This document shows, piece after piece, positions 9,051 to 19,627 of a stretch of 64,000 nucleotides of DNA (positions are counted from its first letter, which is position 1; each line of letters opens with the position of its first letter). The stretch is from an uncultured Flavobacteriaceae bacterium (GTDB lineage: Bacteria > Bacteroidota > Bacteroidia > Flavobacteriales > Flavobacteriaceae). Made by a program: the position numbers and the translations under genes. The notes under the pieces are model-generated. The model had not been told where the DNA came from, did no database searches, and saw only the letters and a program-made list of their open reading frames with translations. Location: positions 248,001 to 312,000 of the forward strand of contig CANLWB010000002.1 of assembly GCA_947494695.1 (NCBI GenBank), written 5' to 3'.

Positions 9051-9083
9051 AAAGAGGCCTTTCTATCACAGTAAGGCTTTTTT
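9051..9083 (+). terminator. Attenuator terminator of the ilv operon
   Basis: AAAGAGGCCTT (9051-9061) pairs with AAGGCTTTTTT (9073-9083) to give a stem with two G-T pairs and an 11-nt loop, its 3' arm being the T-run. It lies between the leader peptide and ilvD, as expected of an intrinsic attenuator. Confidence 0.8.
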
Positions 9084-9327
9084 ATTGTATATTTTTTCAA
9101 TTTTGGACATCATAAAAAAAACGACTTAAATTATTGTTTTACAGTATTTTACGTGGTTTTTTATGATTGTGAATTTAACCGTTAAAACTAAAGGATAAAC
9201 TAAATAAAAACCTAAATAAATTAATTTCGAACTCTATTTATATGGTTATAGGATTTTTAAAGTAATTCTTAAATCATTAAAATATTGAACTTAAATAAGG
9301 TAAAGAGTAAAAATATCTCTAAAAAAG

Positions 9328-11007
9328 ATGAAAGAACTTAATAAATACAGTAAAACAGTAACTCAGGACTCAACACAACCTGCCGCACAAGCCATGTTAT
9401 ATGCCATTGGCTTTTCTGACGAAGATTTTTTTAAACCCCTTATTGGTATTGCCAGTACAGGTTACGAAGGTAACCCCTGCAACATGCATTTAAATGATTT
9501 GGCAAAGCTTGCTAAAGAGGGAACAAAGAATGAAGATCTAATCGGTTTGATTTTTAATACGATTGGAGTAAGTGACGGGATTTCTATGGGAACACCTGGG
9601 ATGCGTTATTCTTTACCTTCCAGAGATATTATTGCAGATTCTATGGAAACTGTAGTGCAAGGAATGAGTTATGATGGGTTAATTACTGTTGTAGGATGTG
9701 ATAAAAACATGCCTGGAGCATTAATGGCGATGATTCGTTTAAACCGTCCTTCTATATTAATTTTTGGAGGTACCACAGATTCAGGTTGTCATGAAGGAAA
9801 GAAATTAGACATTGTTTCTTCATTTGAGGCCTGGGGAAGCAAGGTAGCAGGTACTATGGAGGAGAGTGAATATAAGGAAGTGATTAGAAAATCTATTCCG
9901 GGACAGGGTGCTTGCGGAGGTATGTATACTGCAAACACTATGGCTTCTGCGATTGAAACCTTAGGTATGGCGTTACCTTATAATTCATCTAACCCAGCAA
10001 GTAGTGATGTTAAAAAACAGGAATCTATTAAAGCTGGAGAGGCCATGCGTAACCTGTTAGAGAAAGACATTAAACCTTCAGATATTATTACAAGAAAGTC
10101 GTTAGAAAACGCTATTCGAGTAGTAACAATTTTAGGAGGGTCTACCAATGCTGTACTTCACTTTTTGGCAATTGCCAGAGCAGCACAGATTGACTTTACA
10201 CTTAAGGATTTTCAGAATATTAGTGATAACACACCATATATAGCCGATTTAAAACCTAGTGGTAAATATTTAATGGAAGACTTACATGCTATAGGAGGTG
10301 TGCCTGCCGTGTTAAAATATTTATTAAAGAAAGGTTTATTACATGGAGACTGTTTAACGGTAACCGGAAAGACGCTTGCAGAGAACCTATTAGAGGTAGA
10401 AGATTTAGCAGAAGGGCAAGATATTATTAAAACCTTAGAAGAGCCAATTAAAGCAACTGGTCACTTAAGAATGTTGTATGGTAATTTGGCGAAAGATGGA
10501 AGTGTAGCGAAAATTACAGGAAAAGAAGGGTTGAGATTTGTTGGGAAAGCAAAAGTATTTGATAGTGAATATGACGCTAATGATGGGATTCGAGACGGAA
10601 AAGTAGAAAAGGGAGATGTCGTGGTAATTCGTTACGAAGGTCCTAAAGGAGGCCCTGGGATGCCAGAAATGTTAAAGCCAACTGCTGCTATTATGGGAGC
10701 CGGATTGGGTAAAGATGTGGCATTAATTACAGATGGACGTTTTTCTGGAGGAACCCATGGCTTTGTAGTCGGTCATATTACACCTGAAGCTCAAGAAGGT
10801 GGTAATATCGCTCTTGTAGAAAATGGAGATACCATTACCATTGATGCCGAAACGAATACCATTTCAATGGATGTTTCAGAAGAGGAGCTACAAAAAAGAA
10901 GAACGCATTGGGTAGAACCAAAATTAAAATTTGATAGAGGTGTACTTTACAAGTATGCACGATCGGTATCTTCGGCATCTAAAGGGTGCGTAACGGATGA
11001 GTTTTAG
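9328..11007 (+). CDS. ilvD: Dihydroxy-acid dehydratase
   Basis: IlvD dehydrates 2,3-dihydroxy-isovalerate and -methylvalerate to the 2-keto acids in valine and isoleucine synthesis. The 559 residues carry the three Fe-S cysteines in [21 protein letters not shown] (first IlvD/Edd signature) and [14 protein letters not shown]. The second signature, [19 protein letters not shown], is near residue 470. The length fits the IlvD group rather than phosphogluconate dehydratase (Edd). It is the first structural gene after the attenuator, and ilvB follows after 76 bp. That spacer contains an ATTTTCGTT/AACGAAAAT inverted repeat (11021-11029/11057-11065). Confidence 0.97.
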   Translation: MKELNKYSKTVTQDSTQPAAQAMLYAIGFSDEDFFKPLIGIASTGYEGNPCNMHLNDLAKLAKEGTKNEDLIGLIFNTIGVSDGISMGTPGMRYSLPSRDIIADSMETVVQGMSYDGLITVVGCDKNMPGALMAMIRLNRPSILIFGGTTDSGCHEGKKLDIVSSFEAWGSKVAGTMEESEYKEVIRKSIPGQGACGGMYTANTMASAIETLGMALPYNSSNPASSDVKKQESIKAGEAMRNLLEKDIKPSDIITRKSLENAIRVVTILGGSTNAVLHFLAIARAAQIDFTLKDFQNISDNTPYIADLKPSGKYLMEDLHAIGGVPAVLKYLLKKGLLHGDCLTVTGKTLAENLLEVEDLAEGQDIIKTLEEPIKATGHLRMLYGNLAKDGSVAKITGKEGLRFVGKAKVFDSEYDANDGIRDGKVEKGDVVVIRYEGPKGGPGMPEMLKPTAAIMGAGLGKDVALITDGRFSGGTHGFVVGHITPEAQEGGNIALVENGDTITIDAETNTISMDVSEEELQKRRTHWVEPKLKFDRGVLYKYARSVSSASKGCVTDEF

Positions 11008-11083
11008 ATAAAGATTTTTCATTTTCGTTCTTTCGATCTTTTATTAAGGAAAGGATAACGAAAATTTAAATAACGAAAATATT

Positions 11084-12817
11084 ATGGACACAAAAACAGC
11101 TAAAAGAACGCAAAACGTGGCTAATAAAACAGAACGAATTACTGGTAGTGAGGCTATTATAAGATGTTTAATAGAAGAAGGTGTTGATATTCTTTATGGA
11201 TATCCTGGAGGCGCTATTATGCCGGTATATGACGAACTATATAAATTTAGAAATGAAATTCACCATGTCTTAACAAGACATGAGCAAGGCGCAGCACATT
11301 CGGCGCAGGGATATGCCCGTATTTCGGGTAAAGTTGGTGTGGCGATGGCCACTTCAGGGCCCGGAGCTACAAATTTAGTAACAGGAATTGCCGATGCCCA
11401 GATTGATTCTACACCTATAGTATGTATAACAGGTCAGGTGTTTTCTCATCTATTGGGGAGCGATGCATTTCAAGAAACCGATATTGTTGGAATCTCTACG
11501 CCAGTAACAAAATGGAACCATCAAATAACAAAAGCTTCAGAAATTCCTGAAGTCTTAGCCAAAGCGTTTTATGTAGCAAAAAGTGGTCGTCCGGGACCGG
11601 TATTAATAGATATCACAAAGGATGCTCAGTTAGGAGAACTCGATTTTAAGTATGAAAAATGTACAGGCGTAAGAAGTTATAATCCAACACCTAAGGTAGA
11701 TATACAAGCTGTTAAAGCTGCGGCCGAGTTAATAAATGCAGCCAAAAAACCCATGATCGTTTGGGGACAAGGTGTTATTTTGGGCCAGGCCGAAAATGAG
11801 TTAAAAGCTGTTATTGAAAAGTCGGGTGTTCCGGCAGCCTGGACCATTATGGGAGCTTCAGCAATTCCTACCTCGCATCCCTTAAATGTTGGTATGGTTG
11901 GTATGCATGGAAATTACGCACCTAACAAGCTAACTAACGAATGCGATGTACTTATTGCTATTGGAATGCGTTTTGACGATCGTGTTACGGGGGATTTAAA
12001 TACCTATGCGAAACAAGCTAAAATTATCCATTTTGATATAGATCCGGCTGAAATCGATAAAAACGTAAAAACAGATGTTGCCGTTTTAGGAGATTCAAAA
12101 GAAAGCCTCGCACTATTGTTAGAAGAATTAAATGCAAATAATCATACGGAATGGTTAGAAGAGTTTAAAAAACTATATGCAATAGAACTTGAAAAAGTTA
12201 TAAAAGATGATATTTCCCCAACCAAAGAAGGTTTAACTATGGGGGAGGTTATAAAGCAAATAAACAGTGAAACAGCTGGAAATGCAGCCATCGTATCAGA
12301 TGTGGGGCAACACCAAATGATTGCTTGCCGTTATTCAGAATTTAATGTTTCAAAAAGTAATATAACATCTGGTGGATTAGGAACCATGGGGTTTGCATTA
12401 CCAGCAGCCATTGGAGCTAAAATGGCCGCACCAAACAGAGAAGTTGTTGCTATTATTGGAGATGGAGGATATCAAATGAATATTCAGGAATTAGGAACCA
12501 TTTTTCAGCAAAAAGTTCCGGTGAAAATTGTGGTATTGAATAATGAATTTCTTGGAATGGTACGTCAGTGGCAGCAATTATTTTTCGATAAACGTTATGC
12601 ATCCACAGAAATGACAAATCCAGATTTTGTAACCATTGCCAAAGGGTATCACATAGAAGGGAAACGGGTTACGAAGCGAGAAGAACTGGCAGATGCAGTT
12701 AAAGACATGATTGCTTCTAAAGACTCTTATTTCCTGGAAGTTTGTGTGGAGAAGGAAGATAATGTATTCCCAATGATTCCCGCAGGAGCATCAGTATCAG
12801 ATATCAGATTAAGTTAG
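11084..12817 (+). CDS. ilvB: Acetolactate synthase, large (catalytic) subunit
   Basis: This ThDP- and FAD-dependent enzyme joins pyruvate with pyruvate or 2-ketobutyrate, the first common step of branched-chain synthesis. In the 577 residues the catalytic Glu is in TRHEQGAAHSAQGYAR, followed by the GPGATNLVTGIADA loop. The ThDP/Mg motif GDGGYQMN...VVLNNE sits near residues 460-485 in the C-terminal domain. FLGMVRQWQ is typical of the anabolic enzyme, not catabolic AlsS. It is the second gene of the ilv operon, with the regulatory subunit following after 105 bp. Confidence 0.97.
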   Translation: MDTKTAKRTQNVANKTERITGSEAIIRCLIEEGVDILYGYPGGAIMPVYDELYKFRNEIHHVLTRHEQGAAHSAQGYARISGKVGVAMATSGPGATNLVTGIADAQIDSTPIVCITGQVFSHLLGSDAFQETDIVGISTPVTKWNHQITKASEIPEVLAKAFYVAKSGRPGPVLIDITKDAQLGELDFKYEKCTGVRSYNPTPKVDIQAVKAAAELINAAKKPMIVWGQGVILGQAENELKAVIEKSGVPAAWTIMGASAIPTSHPLNVGMVGMHGNYAPNKLTNECDVLIAIGMRFDDRVTGDLNTYAKQAKIIHFDIDPAEIDKNVKTDVAVLGDSKESLALLLEELNANNHTEWLEEFKKLYAIELEKVIKDDISPTKEGLTMGEVIKQINSETAGNAAIVSDVGQHQMIACRYSEFNVSKSNITSGGLGTMGFALPAAIGAKMAAPNREVVAIIGDGGYQMNIQELGTIFQQKVPVKIVVLNNEFLGMVRQWQQLFFDKRYASTEMTNPDFVTIAKGYHIEGKRVTKREELADAVKDMIASKDSYFLEVCVEKEDNVFPMIPAGASVSDIRLS

Positions 12818-12922
12818 TAAAAAAAGAACAAAGGATATATAGAACAGAGAACAAAGATGACACTTAGAAAATGCGCTTAACAGTTTTTTCATGTTCGTCT
12901 TTCTTCTATTATTTTTTATAAA

Positions 12923-13456
12923 ATGAACGAGGAAATAAAAACATTCACGATTTCAATTTACACCGAAAATAATATCGGTTTACTAAATCGTATTTCAGCA
13001 ATTTTTCAAAGGAGGCATATCAATGTTGAGAGTTTAACAACATCACAATCAGAGATTGAAGGTGTCAATAGATTTGTTATTGTTGTCAATATCACAGAGA
13101 CTCAGGCTAAGAAGATTATAGGTCAGTTCGAGAAACAAGTTGAGGTGATCAGGGCATATTATCATACCGATGAAGAAACCATTTATCAAGAGTCCTGTAT
13201 GTTTAAAATTAAGTCAGGTTTATTATTTGAAGAACCTCAAATTCAAAATATAATTAAAGAGAGTAATGCCAGAATTGTAACGGTAAATAAAGAGTTTTTC
13301 GTTTTAGAGAAATCCGGTAGGAGATTTGAAATCGAATCGCTTCGCAGAGACCTGAATGTTTTTGGTATTATGCAATTTGTACGTTCGGGTAGAATAGCAG
13401 TCACAAAAGAAGAAATGAAAGTAACAGAAATGCTTTTAGCTTTCAAAAACCAATAA
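12923..13456 (+). CDS. ilvN: Acetolactate synthase, small (regulatory) subunit
   Basis: This 177-residue protein has an N-terminal ACT domain (residues ~5-80, with IYTENNIGLLNRISAIFQRR) and a C-terminal ALS small-subunit domain ending MQFVRSGRIAVTKE. It binds the IlvB subunit, raises its activity and makes it sensitive to valine feedback. The length matches the IlvH/IlvN two-domain type. ilvC starts 19 bp after its stop, so the two are co-transcribed. Confidence 0.95.
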   Translation: MNEEIKTFTISIYTENNIGLLNRISAIFQRRHINVESLTTSQSEIEGVNRFVIVVNITETQAKKIIGQFEKQVEVIRAYYHTDEETIYQESCMFKIKSGLLFEEPQIQNIIKESNARIVTVNKEFFVLEKSGRRFEIESLRRDLNVFGIMQFVRSGRIAVTKEEMKVTEMLLAFKNQ

Positions 13457-13475
13457 TAACACAATAGAGTAAAAA

Positions 13476-14951
13476 ATGGGAAATTATTTTAATACACTGT
13501 CATTAAGAGATAAGTTAGATCAATTATCGAAGTGTAGATTTATGGATGCTTCTGAGTTTTCAGATGGAGTAGAAGCTTTAAAAGGAAAAAAAGTGGTCAT
13601 CGTTGGATGTGGAGCTCAAGGGCTTAACCAGGGACTAAATATGAGAGATTCTGGTTTGGACATTTCTTATACGTTGCGTGATGCAGCCATTTCTGAAAAA
13701 AGAGCTTCTTATGTTAATGCTACAGAAAACAATTTTGCTGTAGGGACCTATGAGGAATTAATTCCAACAGCCGATGTTGTATTAAATCTAACACCAGATA
13801 AACAACATACAAATGTTGTAAATGCAGTGATGCCTTTAATGAAGAAAGGTGCGACTTTATCTTATTCTCACGGATTTAATATCGTTGAAGAAGGCATGCA
13901 AATACGTGAAGATCTTACTGTTATTATGGTGGCACCAAAATGCCCAGGATCTGAGGTGAGAGAGGAATACAAACGTGGTTTTGGTGTACCAACACTTATT
14001 GCAGTACATCCTGAAAATGATCCAGAAGGAAAAGGTTGGGCTCAGGCAAAAGCTTATGCTGCAGCAACTGGAGGAGATAGAGCAGGTGTTTTAGAATCGT
14101 CGTTTGTCGCCGAAGTTAAAAGTGACTTGATGGGAGAGCAGACCATTCTTTGTGGATTATTACAAACAGGTTCTATCTTATGTTTTGATAAAATGGTAGA
14201 AAAAGGTATTGATCCAGGATATGCCTCTAAACTTATTCAATACGGATGGGAAACCATTACAGAAGGTCTTAAATATGGTGGTATTACCAACATGATGGAT
14301 CGTTTGTCTAACCCGGCAAAAATTAAAGCATTTGAATTATCTGAAGAGTTAAAAGGCATTATGCGTCCGTTATTTCAAAAGCATATGGACGATATCATGT
14401 TAGGGAATTTCTCTAAAGGTATGATGGAAGACTGGGGTAATGATGATAAGAATTTATTAGGTTGGAGAGCTGCAACGGCTGAGACTGCCTTTGAAAAAAC
14501 TCCAGCTGGAGATGTTGAAATTTCAGAACAGGAGTATTATGATAATGGTGTGCTTATGGTAGCATTTGTTAGAGCTGGTGTTGAGCTTGCTTTCGAAGCG
14601 ATGACAGATTCTGGAATTATCGATGCATCGGCTTACTATGAGTCGTTACATGAAACACCACTTATTGCAAATACCATTGCAAGAAAGAAACTATACGAAA
14701 TGAACCGTGTTATTTCAGATACGGCAGAGTACGGTTGTTATTTATTCGACCACGCCTGTAAACCATTATTAACAGATTTCATGAAAACGATCGATACAGA
14801 CGTTATAGGAACAGCTTTTGCTAAAGATAATGGAGCTGGTGTTGATAATGCGAAACTTATAGAGATTAATGAGACATTAAGAAGCCACCCTGTTGAAAAA
14901 GTGGGGACATTCTTGAGAGCTTCTATGACGGCTATGAAGCCTATAGTTTAA
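13476..14951 (+). CDS. ilvC: Ketol-acid reductoisomerase (class II, long form)
   Basis: IlvC converts acetolactate or acetohydroxybutyrate to dihydroxy acids with NADPH and Mg2+. At 491 residues it is the long class II enzyme with a duplicated C-terminal knotted domain, as in Enterobacteria and Bacteroidota; class I is about 330. Seen are the Rossmann motif [20 protein letters not shown] (~35-54), the metal site [11 protein letters not shown] (~217-227) and the second knotted domain with [16 protein letters not shown]. It sits between ilvN and ilvA with gaps of 19 and 12 bp. Confidence 0.97.
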   Translation: MGNYFNTLSLRDKLDQLSKCRFMDASEFSDGVEALKGKKVVIVGCGAQGLNQGLNMRDSGLDISYTLRDAAISEKRASYVNATENNFAVGTYEELIPTADVVLNLTPDKQHTNVVNAVMPLMKKGATLSYSHGFNIVEEGMQIREDLTVIMVAPKCPGSEVREEYKRGFGVPTLIAVHPENDPEGKGWAQAKAYAAATGGDRAGVLESSFVAEVKSDLMGEQTILCGLLQTGSILCFDKMVEKGIDPGYASKLIQYGWETITEGLKYGGITNMMDRLSNPAKIKAFELSEELKGIMRPLFQKHMDDIMLGNFSKGMMEDWGNDDKNLLGWRAATAETAFEKTPAGDVEISEQEYYDNGVLMVAFVRAGVELAFEAMTDSGIIDASAYYESLHETPLIANTIARKKLYEMNRVISDTAEYGCYLFDHACKPLLTDFMKTIDTDVIGTAFAKDNGAGVDNAKLIEINETLRSHPVEKVGTFLRASMTAMKPIV

Positions 14952-14963
14952 ATTAGATAGTGT

Positions 14964-16229
14964 ATGCATAGGGAAAACGTAACATATTTTCCTCATATTA
15001 ATAATATTAGAGTAGCTGCCGATACCATTAAAAAAGTATCGGCAGTTACGCCTTTAGGCCCTAGTGTGAGATATTCGAATCACTTTCAGGCGAATGTACT
15101 CTTAAAACGTGAAGACTTACAACAGGTGCGTTCTTATAAAATTAGAGGGGCCTACAACAAAATAAGCGCTTTAACAACAGAGCAATCCCAAAAGGGCGTT
15201 GTTTGTGCCAGTGCTGGAAACCATGCTCAGGGTGTAGCACTCTCGTGTAAGCTTTTAGAAATTGAAGGCACTATCTATATGCCCGCTCCAACGCCAAATC
15301 AAAAAATAGAGCAGGTTAAAATGTTTGGAGGCGATTTTATAGACATCAAACTTGAAGGTGATACGTTTGATGATGCCTATCACGCAGCCATGTTAGAATG
15401 TGAGCACTTGCATAAAACATTTATTCATCCGTTTAACGATGAAAAAGTTATAGAAGGGCAAGCTACCATTGGGTTGGAGATACTGGAACAAACTTCAGAA
15501 CCCATCGATTATATTTTTATGGCTGTTGGTGGTGGCGGATTGGCTGCTGGTTTGTCTACAGTGTTCAAACAATTATCGCCTAAAACAAAAATTATTGGAG
15601 TAGAGCCAGAGGGAGCACCATCCATGTCGGTTTCTATTAAGAATAATAAAAATACGACGTTGAATCACATCGAAAAGTTTGTTGATGGCGCTGCTGTAAA
15701 ACGCGTTGGAGACTTAACCTTTTCGATATGTAAGGAGACCTTAGATGATATGATTACCGTTCCCGAAGGGAAAGTGTGCGAGACGATCCTGGAACTATAT
15801 AATAAAGACGCTATTGTGGTAGAACCCGCAGGAGCATTGAGTATTGCCGCATTAGACTTTTATGCCGACGAGATAAAGGGTAAAAATGTGGTATGTATCG
15901 TAAGTGGGAGTAATAACGATATCACACGGACATCAGAAATTAAAGAACGGGCACTTCTCTATGCCAACCTAAAGCATTACTTTATTGTCAAGTTCCCACA
16001 ACGGGCAGGAGCTTTAAAACAGTTCGTAGTGGATATTTTAGGAGAACACGATGACATTACATATTTTCAATACGCTAAAAAAACTAACCGTGAAAATGGA
16101 TCTGCAGTTGTTGGTATTCAATTAAAAACAGCAGAAGATTTGGAGCCCTTAATATCTAAAATGAAGGCACATAATTTTTATGGAGACTACTTGAATGATA
16201 AACCAGATTTGTTTCAGTTTTTGGTTTAA
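14964..16229 (+). CDS. ilvA: Threonine dehydratase (threonine ammonia-lyase)
   Basis: IlvA makes 2-ketobutyrate from threonine, committing carbon to isoleucine. In the 421 residues the PLP-binding lysine is in VRSYKIRGAYNKI (residue ~60), the phosphate loop is AVGGGGLAAGLS (~183-194), and a single ACT-like regulatory domain (KFPQRAGALKQFV, ~340 on) closes the chain. This is shorter than the E. coli biosynthetic enzyme (514), which has two such domains, but normal for Bacteroidota. It is the last gene of the operon. ilvE and the leu genes are not in the window. Confidence 0.93.
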   Translation: MHRENVTYFPHINNIRVAADTIKKVSAVTPLGPSVRYSNHFQANVLLKREDLQQVRSYKIRGAYNKISALTTEQSQKGVVCASAGNHAQGVALSCKLLEIEGTIYMPAPTPNQKIEQVKMFGGDFIDIKLEGDTFDDAYHAAMLECEHLHKTFIHPFNDEKVIEGQATIGLEILEQTSEPIDYIFMAVGGGGLAAGLSTVFKQLSPKTKIIGVEPEGAPSMSVSIKNNKNTTLNHIEKFVDGAAVKRVGDLTFSICKETLDDMITVPEGKVCETILELYNKDAIVVEPAGALSIAALDFYADEIKGKNVVCIVSGSNNDITRTSEIKERALLYANLKHYFIVKFPQRAGALKQFVVDILGEHDDITYFQYAKKTNRENGSAVVGIQLKTAEDLEPLISKMKAHNFYGDYLNDKPDLFQFLV

Positions 16230-16737
16230 AAAGAAACTGTCTTAGACCTCCCCTCAAAGTATACTTGATCGATATTGTTAAAACATATTGAGAATTGTTT
16301 TTAAAAAAATCTAAAAAATAAAGCCAGTTACGAACAGCATATAAAATGAGTTCAGGTACCTTATTTTTTAACATGAACTCATTTTTCGATGGTCATTTCA
16401 TTACTATAATCCATAATTTACATAGGAGTACGAATAGCTACTCTAAAACATTTTCACGGAAAACAGTGTGATGTGTCGTTTATTCTTAATTTATTTTTGC
16501 TTTAGATGACGATGGCTAAGGTTTCCATTTAATAGAACTCATATTAATTGAAGGAGAATATAAATTAAAAGAGGTTTTTGGTTTTGGGTAAAGAAAGTTA
16601 AGATCTACTGGAATGAGAATACTAGCATACATATTATGGTCATAAAAAAGATAAAAAAATTTGTTTAGCCTTTCTTGTGATAATCATAGTACATACAATG
16701 ATATATGTAACTATATTAATATTTTAAATCTTAAAAA
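16230..16737. other. Intergenic region after the ilv operon (about 508 bp)
   Basis: No reading frame with coding character was found. It contains the inverted repeat 16344-16384 and AT-rich sequence up to the next gene. A short string at 16637-16670 reads MVIKKIKKFV and then a stop; it resembles the start of a lost signal peptide but is too short to call. Confidence 0.4.
16344..16384 (+). terminator. Terminator-like inverted repeat downstream of ilvA
   Basis: AAATGAGTTCA (16344-16354) and TGAACTCATTT (16374-16384) form a perfect 11-bp stem with a 19-nt loop, followed by TT. It lies 115 bp past the ilvA stop. The stem is convincing, but the short T-run makes it a weak intrinsic terminator. 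Confidence 0.5.
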
Positions 16738-18477
16738 ATGACAAATGGAATTCTAAGGCTAGAGTCACCGTCAGGATCAGGCTTCAAGCAAATTATAAGA
16801 TGGAAAAACCTATTGTTAACACCTTCATTTAAAGGCGTGTACTCTTGGAATGGCCAGAAATGGAAGCGAATTTCTGCTAAGCCCAAAGGGCAAATAATAA
16901 CAGTCACTAATAAAGATGAAATATTTGTAGGTGGAGTAAATGGAATAATTTATCATTCAGTTTCTGGAGAAACCTGGCAGAAATTAAAACTCCCAATAGA
17001 GGAAAATGTATGCTCTATAAAAAAAACATCACTGGGGACATTATTAGTGGGTACAGAATATGGGAAGATATATAGATCGGTTGATAACGGTAAGACCTTT
17101 GTACAATCTGAAACACCAGCCTCTGCTTGGTATATCGTAAAAAGAATTATTGAAGATGGTAATACTCTGATTTCAATAAATCATGCTCAAAAAACAGCTA
17201 TTATTAGTGATAATGATGGTATTACATGGCAAGAGTTACACTATTTTTCTAATAATGCCGAAATTCTGCCAGAACTTTATCGCAAACATCGGACTAATTC
17301 CAGTATTGAGCTCATTGATGGAGGGCTTATCACATTCAATTCTAGAAATTTTATACCCGAAGCGTTAGATATAGAGGATGCATGTGTTATAGACGATACC
17401 TTGTATGCAATCAAAGATCTATCTGGCGTGTACTACACCAAAGATCTCGAAAATTGGAAGAAATTGCCACTGAAAATTAGCAGAAAGTTTTATTTCATTA
17501 CGTTATGTGTCACACCTAAAGGTGAAATTATGATAGGAGGGGGGCATTCTAACGACGGTTGTGTACTAGTAGATCCTCAACAATGGATTGAAAGTGCTAA
17601 AAAAAAGCCACAAAAAAAGAACTCCAAGATGTCTACGAAAGGCTTAGATGAAAAGGAAAAAAAGCGAGTTAAGGCGATTCAATATTTTCGAAATGAAGAT
17701 ATTAATCCAAATATTCTTTCTGATATAGAGCGATTTGTAGTTGTTTCATCAAGAATAAAGACCTTAAAGAAAAAACCCTTGAGGTTTGAGTCCAAATATG
17801 GTGGGACGCCAGATTTTCTTTTTCATATAGAATGGCCCGTTCACCAAGGAGTACCAATGTTTTTCGTAGGGCAGGTAAATCTTGAAGAACTACAGACATC
17901 TGCTTCTCAAAAAAAACTGCCTGCTAAAGGGGTATTATATTTTTTTGCTGATACGAAATACTTTGATGATGGCGGAGAGACCGATATTTGTCCTGTGAAG
18001 GTCATCTATCAAAAAGAAGCACTCAATCATGAAAAGGTAGACACTAAGTTGCCACCAAGTGTTAAGGTTGTGGATCTAGAGAAAATCAAGTTTCAATACC
18101 AAATCTCGTTACCAGCAAATAGGCAAAGTGTGGAATTGCAATTGTTGGAGCAAAAGATGGAACTATTAAAACTGTCTGTAATCGAACAATTTGATCTTTT
18201 TTATAGTCATCCTGTTGTTGAAAATGAGGACTATGAAACAGATAGTAGAGGAATCATGGCCTACCCTATTTGTATGCAAAGTGATCCAAAGGGATGTAAA
18301 ATGAATGCTGATATCGATAGTCTTGAGGCATTTAAAGAAAAAATAAAAATCGCCCGGGATCAAAATTTGCTTTTTGAATGGGAGAATTTAGATGGGGACC
18401 TATCATTTTTTATTACGAGTTCTGATTTGGAAAACCTGAATTTTGACAAGGCCTGGGGTATTTATATGGGAACCTAA
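16738..18477 (+). CDS. BNR beta-propeller fused to a DUF1963 (YwqG-like) domain
   Basis: This 579-residue protein has no signal peptide. Residues ~1-280 hold repeated BNR-type blades with the S-x-D-x-G-x-T-W/F signature (SVDNGKTF, SDNDGITW) and look like a sialidase-fold or photosystem-stability-type propeller. A lysine-rich linker follows (KKKPQKKNSK...KEKKR, ~285-315). The C-terminal part (~325-579) resembles DUF1963/YwqG: SKYGGTPDFLFHIEWP, MFFVGQVNLEEL, LPAKGVLYFFAD and a closing WGIYMGT. Both parts are known as separate uncharacterised domains, and the fusion is unusual. The role is unknown; it is probably cytoplasmic. Confidence 0.65.
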   Translation: MTNGILRLESPSGSGFKQIIRWKNLLLTPSFKGVYSWNGQKWKRISAKPKGQIITVTNKDEIFVGGVNGIIYHSVSGETWQKLKLPIEENVCSIKKTSLGTLLVGTEYGKIYRSVDNGKTFVQSETPASAWYIVKRIIEDGNTLISINHAQKTAIISDNDGITWQELHYFSNNAEILPELYRKHRTNSSIELIDGGLITFNSRNFIPEALDIEDACVIDDTLYAIKDLSGVYYTKDLENWKKLPLKISRKFYFITLCVTPKGEIMIGGGHSNDGCVLVDPQQWIESAKKKPQKKNSKMSTKGLDEKEKKRVKAIQYFRNEDINPNILSDIERFVVVSSRIKTLKKKPLRFESKYGGTPDFLFHIEWPVHQGVPMFFVGQVNLEELQTSASQKKLPAKGVLYFFADTKYFDDGGETDICPVKVIYQKEALNHEKVDTKLPPSVKVVDLEKIKFQYQISLPANRQSVELQLLEQKMELLKLSVIEQFDLFYSHPVVENEDYETDSRGIMAYPICMQSDPKGCKMNADIDSLEAFKEKIKIARDQNLLFEWENLDGDLSFFITSSDLENLNFDKAWGIYMGT

Positions 18478-18623
18478 TAAACAATACAAAAGTTTATAAA
18501 TGTAGATGGTCCAAATACTATTGAATATCGTTTTAGGGCAGCTACTCATGTTGAAATAACGAATCATATAATCAACAAATTAACTAAATTAAGAAACGTT
18601 GGATGTAGAAGCAGTGCGCATAA

Positions 18624-18796
18624 ATTAAGAAATTAGTTATACTCATAATCTTAACTATCTTTGTTAACTCAGTTCATTGTCAGGTAAATGGTTCTACCTT
18701 TAAATAATGAGTCTAGTGAAACTGGCAAATGTTGATGCCAGCAAGGAATTTAAAAAACGAGGAATAAGGCATATGGGGGTATGTGAAGAATATTAA
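18624..18796 (+). pseudogene. Remnants of a decayed secreted-protein gene
   Basis: From 18624 the frame reads I-KKLVILIILTIFVNSVHCQ-VNGSTFK-stop (18705-18707), a typical Bacteroidota signal peptide whose start codon is ATT. The stop overlaps an ATG at 18707 that opens a 29-residue frame containing DASKEFKKRGIRHMG, which stops at 18794. Further broken frames continue to about 18880. I read this as the rotted 5' part of a small secreted protein; the family is not recognisable. The remaining 18478-18623 holds nothing clear. Confidence 0.4.
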
Positions 18797-18889
18797 AATC
18801 CATAAAGATGTGCAACCTGTGATTCACATGCTAAGTTAAGCGCAAGCAATCACTCATGGTCATTATATTTATGATACAGAATTAAAAAA

Positions 18890-19627
18890 ATGACTCAAAA
18901 TATAAACATAGCCGTTTTAATAGACGGTGACAACATTCCATCGGCCAATGTTAAGGAAATGATGGAAGAGATCGCTAAATATGGTAATCCAACCATTAAA
19001 AGAATCTATGGAGACTGGACCAGACCTGGTTTGACGAAATGGAAAAATTTACTCCTGGAGAATGCCATTACACCTGTGCAACAGTACGGATACACTAAAG
19101 GAAAAAATGCGACCGATTCTGCCATGATCATTGATGCCATGGATATTCTTTATAGTGGTAAAGTTAATGGGTTTTGTTTGGTTTCAAGTGATAGCGATTT
19201 TACAAGACTTGCTACCAGATTGAGAGAAGCAGGCATGCAGGTTATAGGGATTGGAGAAAAAAAGACCCCCAACCCGTTTATTGTAGCCTGTGATAAGTTC
19301 ATTTATATTGAAATTTTAAAGAAACAAACTGAAGAGAAAACAGAAACTAAAGAGTCAGCCAAGCTCATTATTGATAAAATAACTAAAAAAGAAATTAATT
19401 TAATCGCATCAACTATTAATGATTTGTCCGATGATGATGGCTGGGCATTTCTTGGAGATGTTGGTAGTTTACTTCAAAAAAAACGTCCAAATTTCGACTC
19501 CAGGAATTATGGTTATGAAAAACTAACCCCGCTAATAGAGTCTATTGATAAATTTGAAATAGAGCAGAGAGAAAACCAGAATAGAAGAAACAAATTGATA
19601 TTTGTTAGAATTAAAAAAGGCATGTAA
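18890..19627 (+). CDS. NYN-domain (LabA/DUF88-like) putative RNase with C-terminal LOTUS/OST-HTH domain
   Basis: The 245-residue protein starts with a PIN-like NYN domain (residues ~5-145). The expected acidic residues are all present: LIDGDN (D12, D14), ATDSAMIIDAMDI (D79, D85) and SSDSDFTRLATRLREAG. These would bind metal in an endoribonuclease active site. A lysine/glutamate-rich linker follows. The C-terminal ~70 residues (LSDDDGWAFLGDVGSLLQKKRPNF) look like an OST-HTH/LOTUS RNA-binding domain. This two-domain architecture is common in bacteria, but its RNA target is unknown. The gene stands alone. Confidence 0.85.
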   Translation: MTQNINIAVLIDGDNIPSANVKEMMEEIAKYGNPTIKRIYGDWTRPGLTKWKNLLLENAITPVQQYGYTKGKNATDSAMIIDAMDILYSGKVNGFCLVSSDSDFTRLATRLREAGMQVIGIGEKKTPNPFIVACDKFIYIEILKKQTEEKTETKESAKLIIDKITKKEINLIASTINDLSDDDGWAFLGDVGSLLQKKRPNFDSRNYGYEKLTPLIESIDKFEIEQRENQNRRNKLIFVRIKKGM

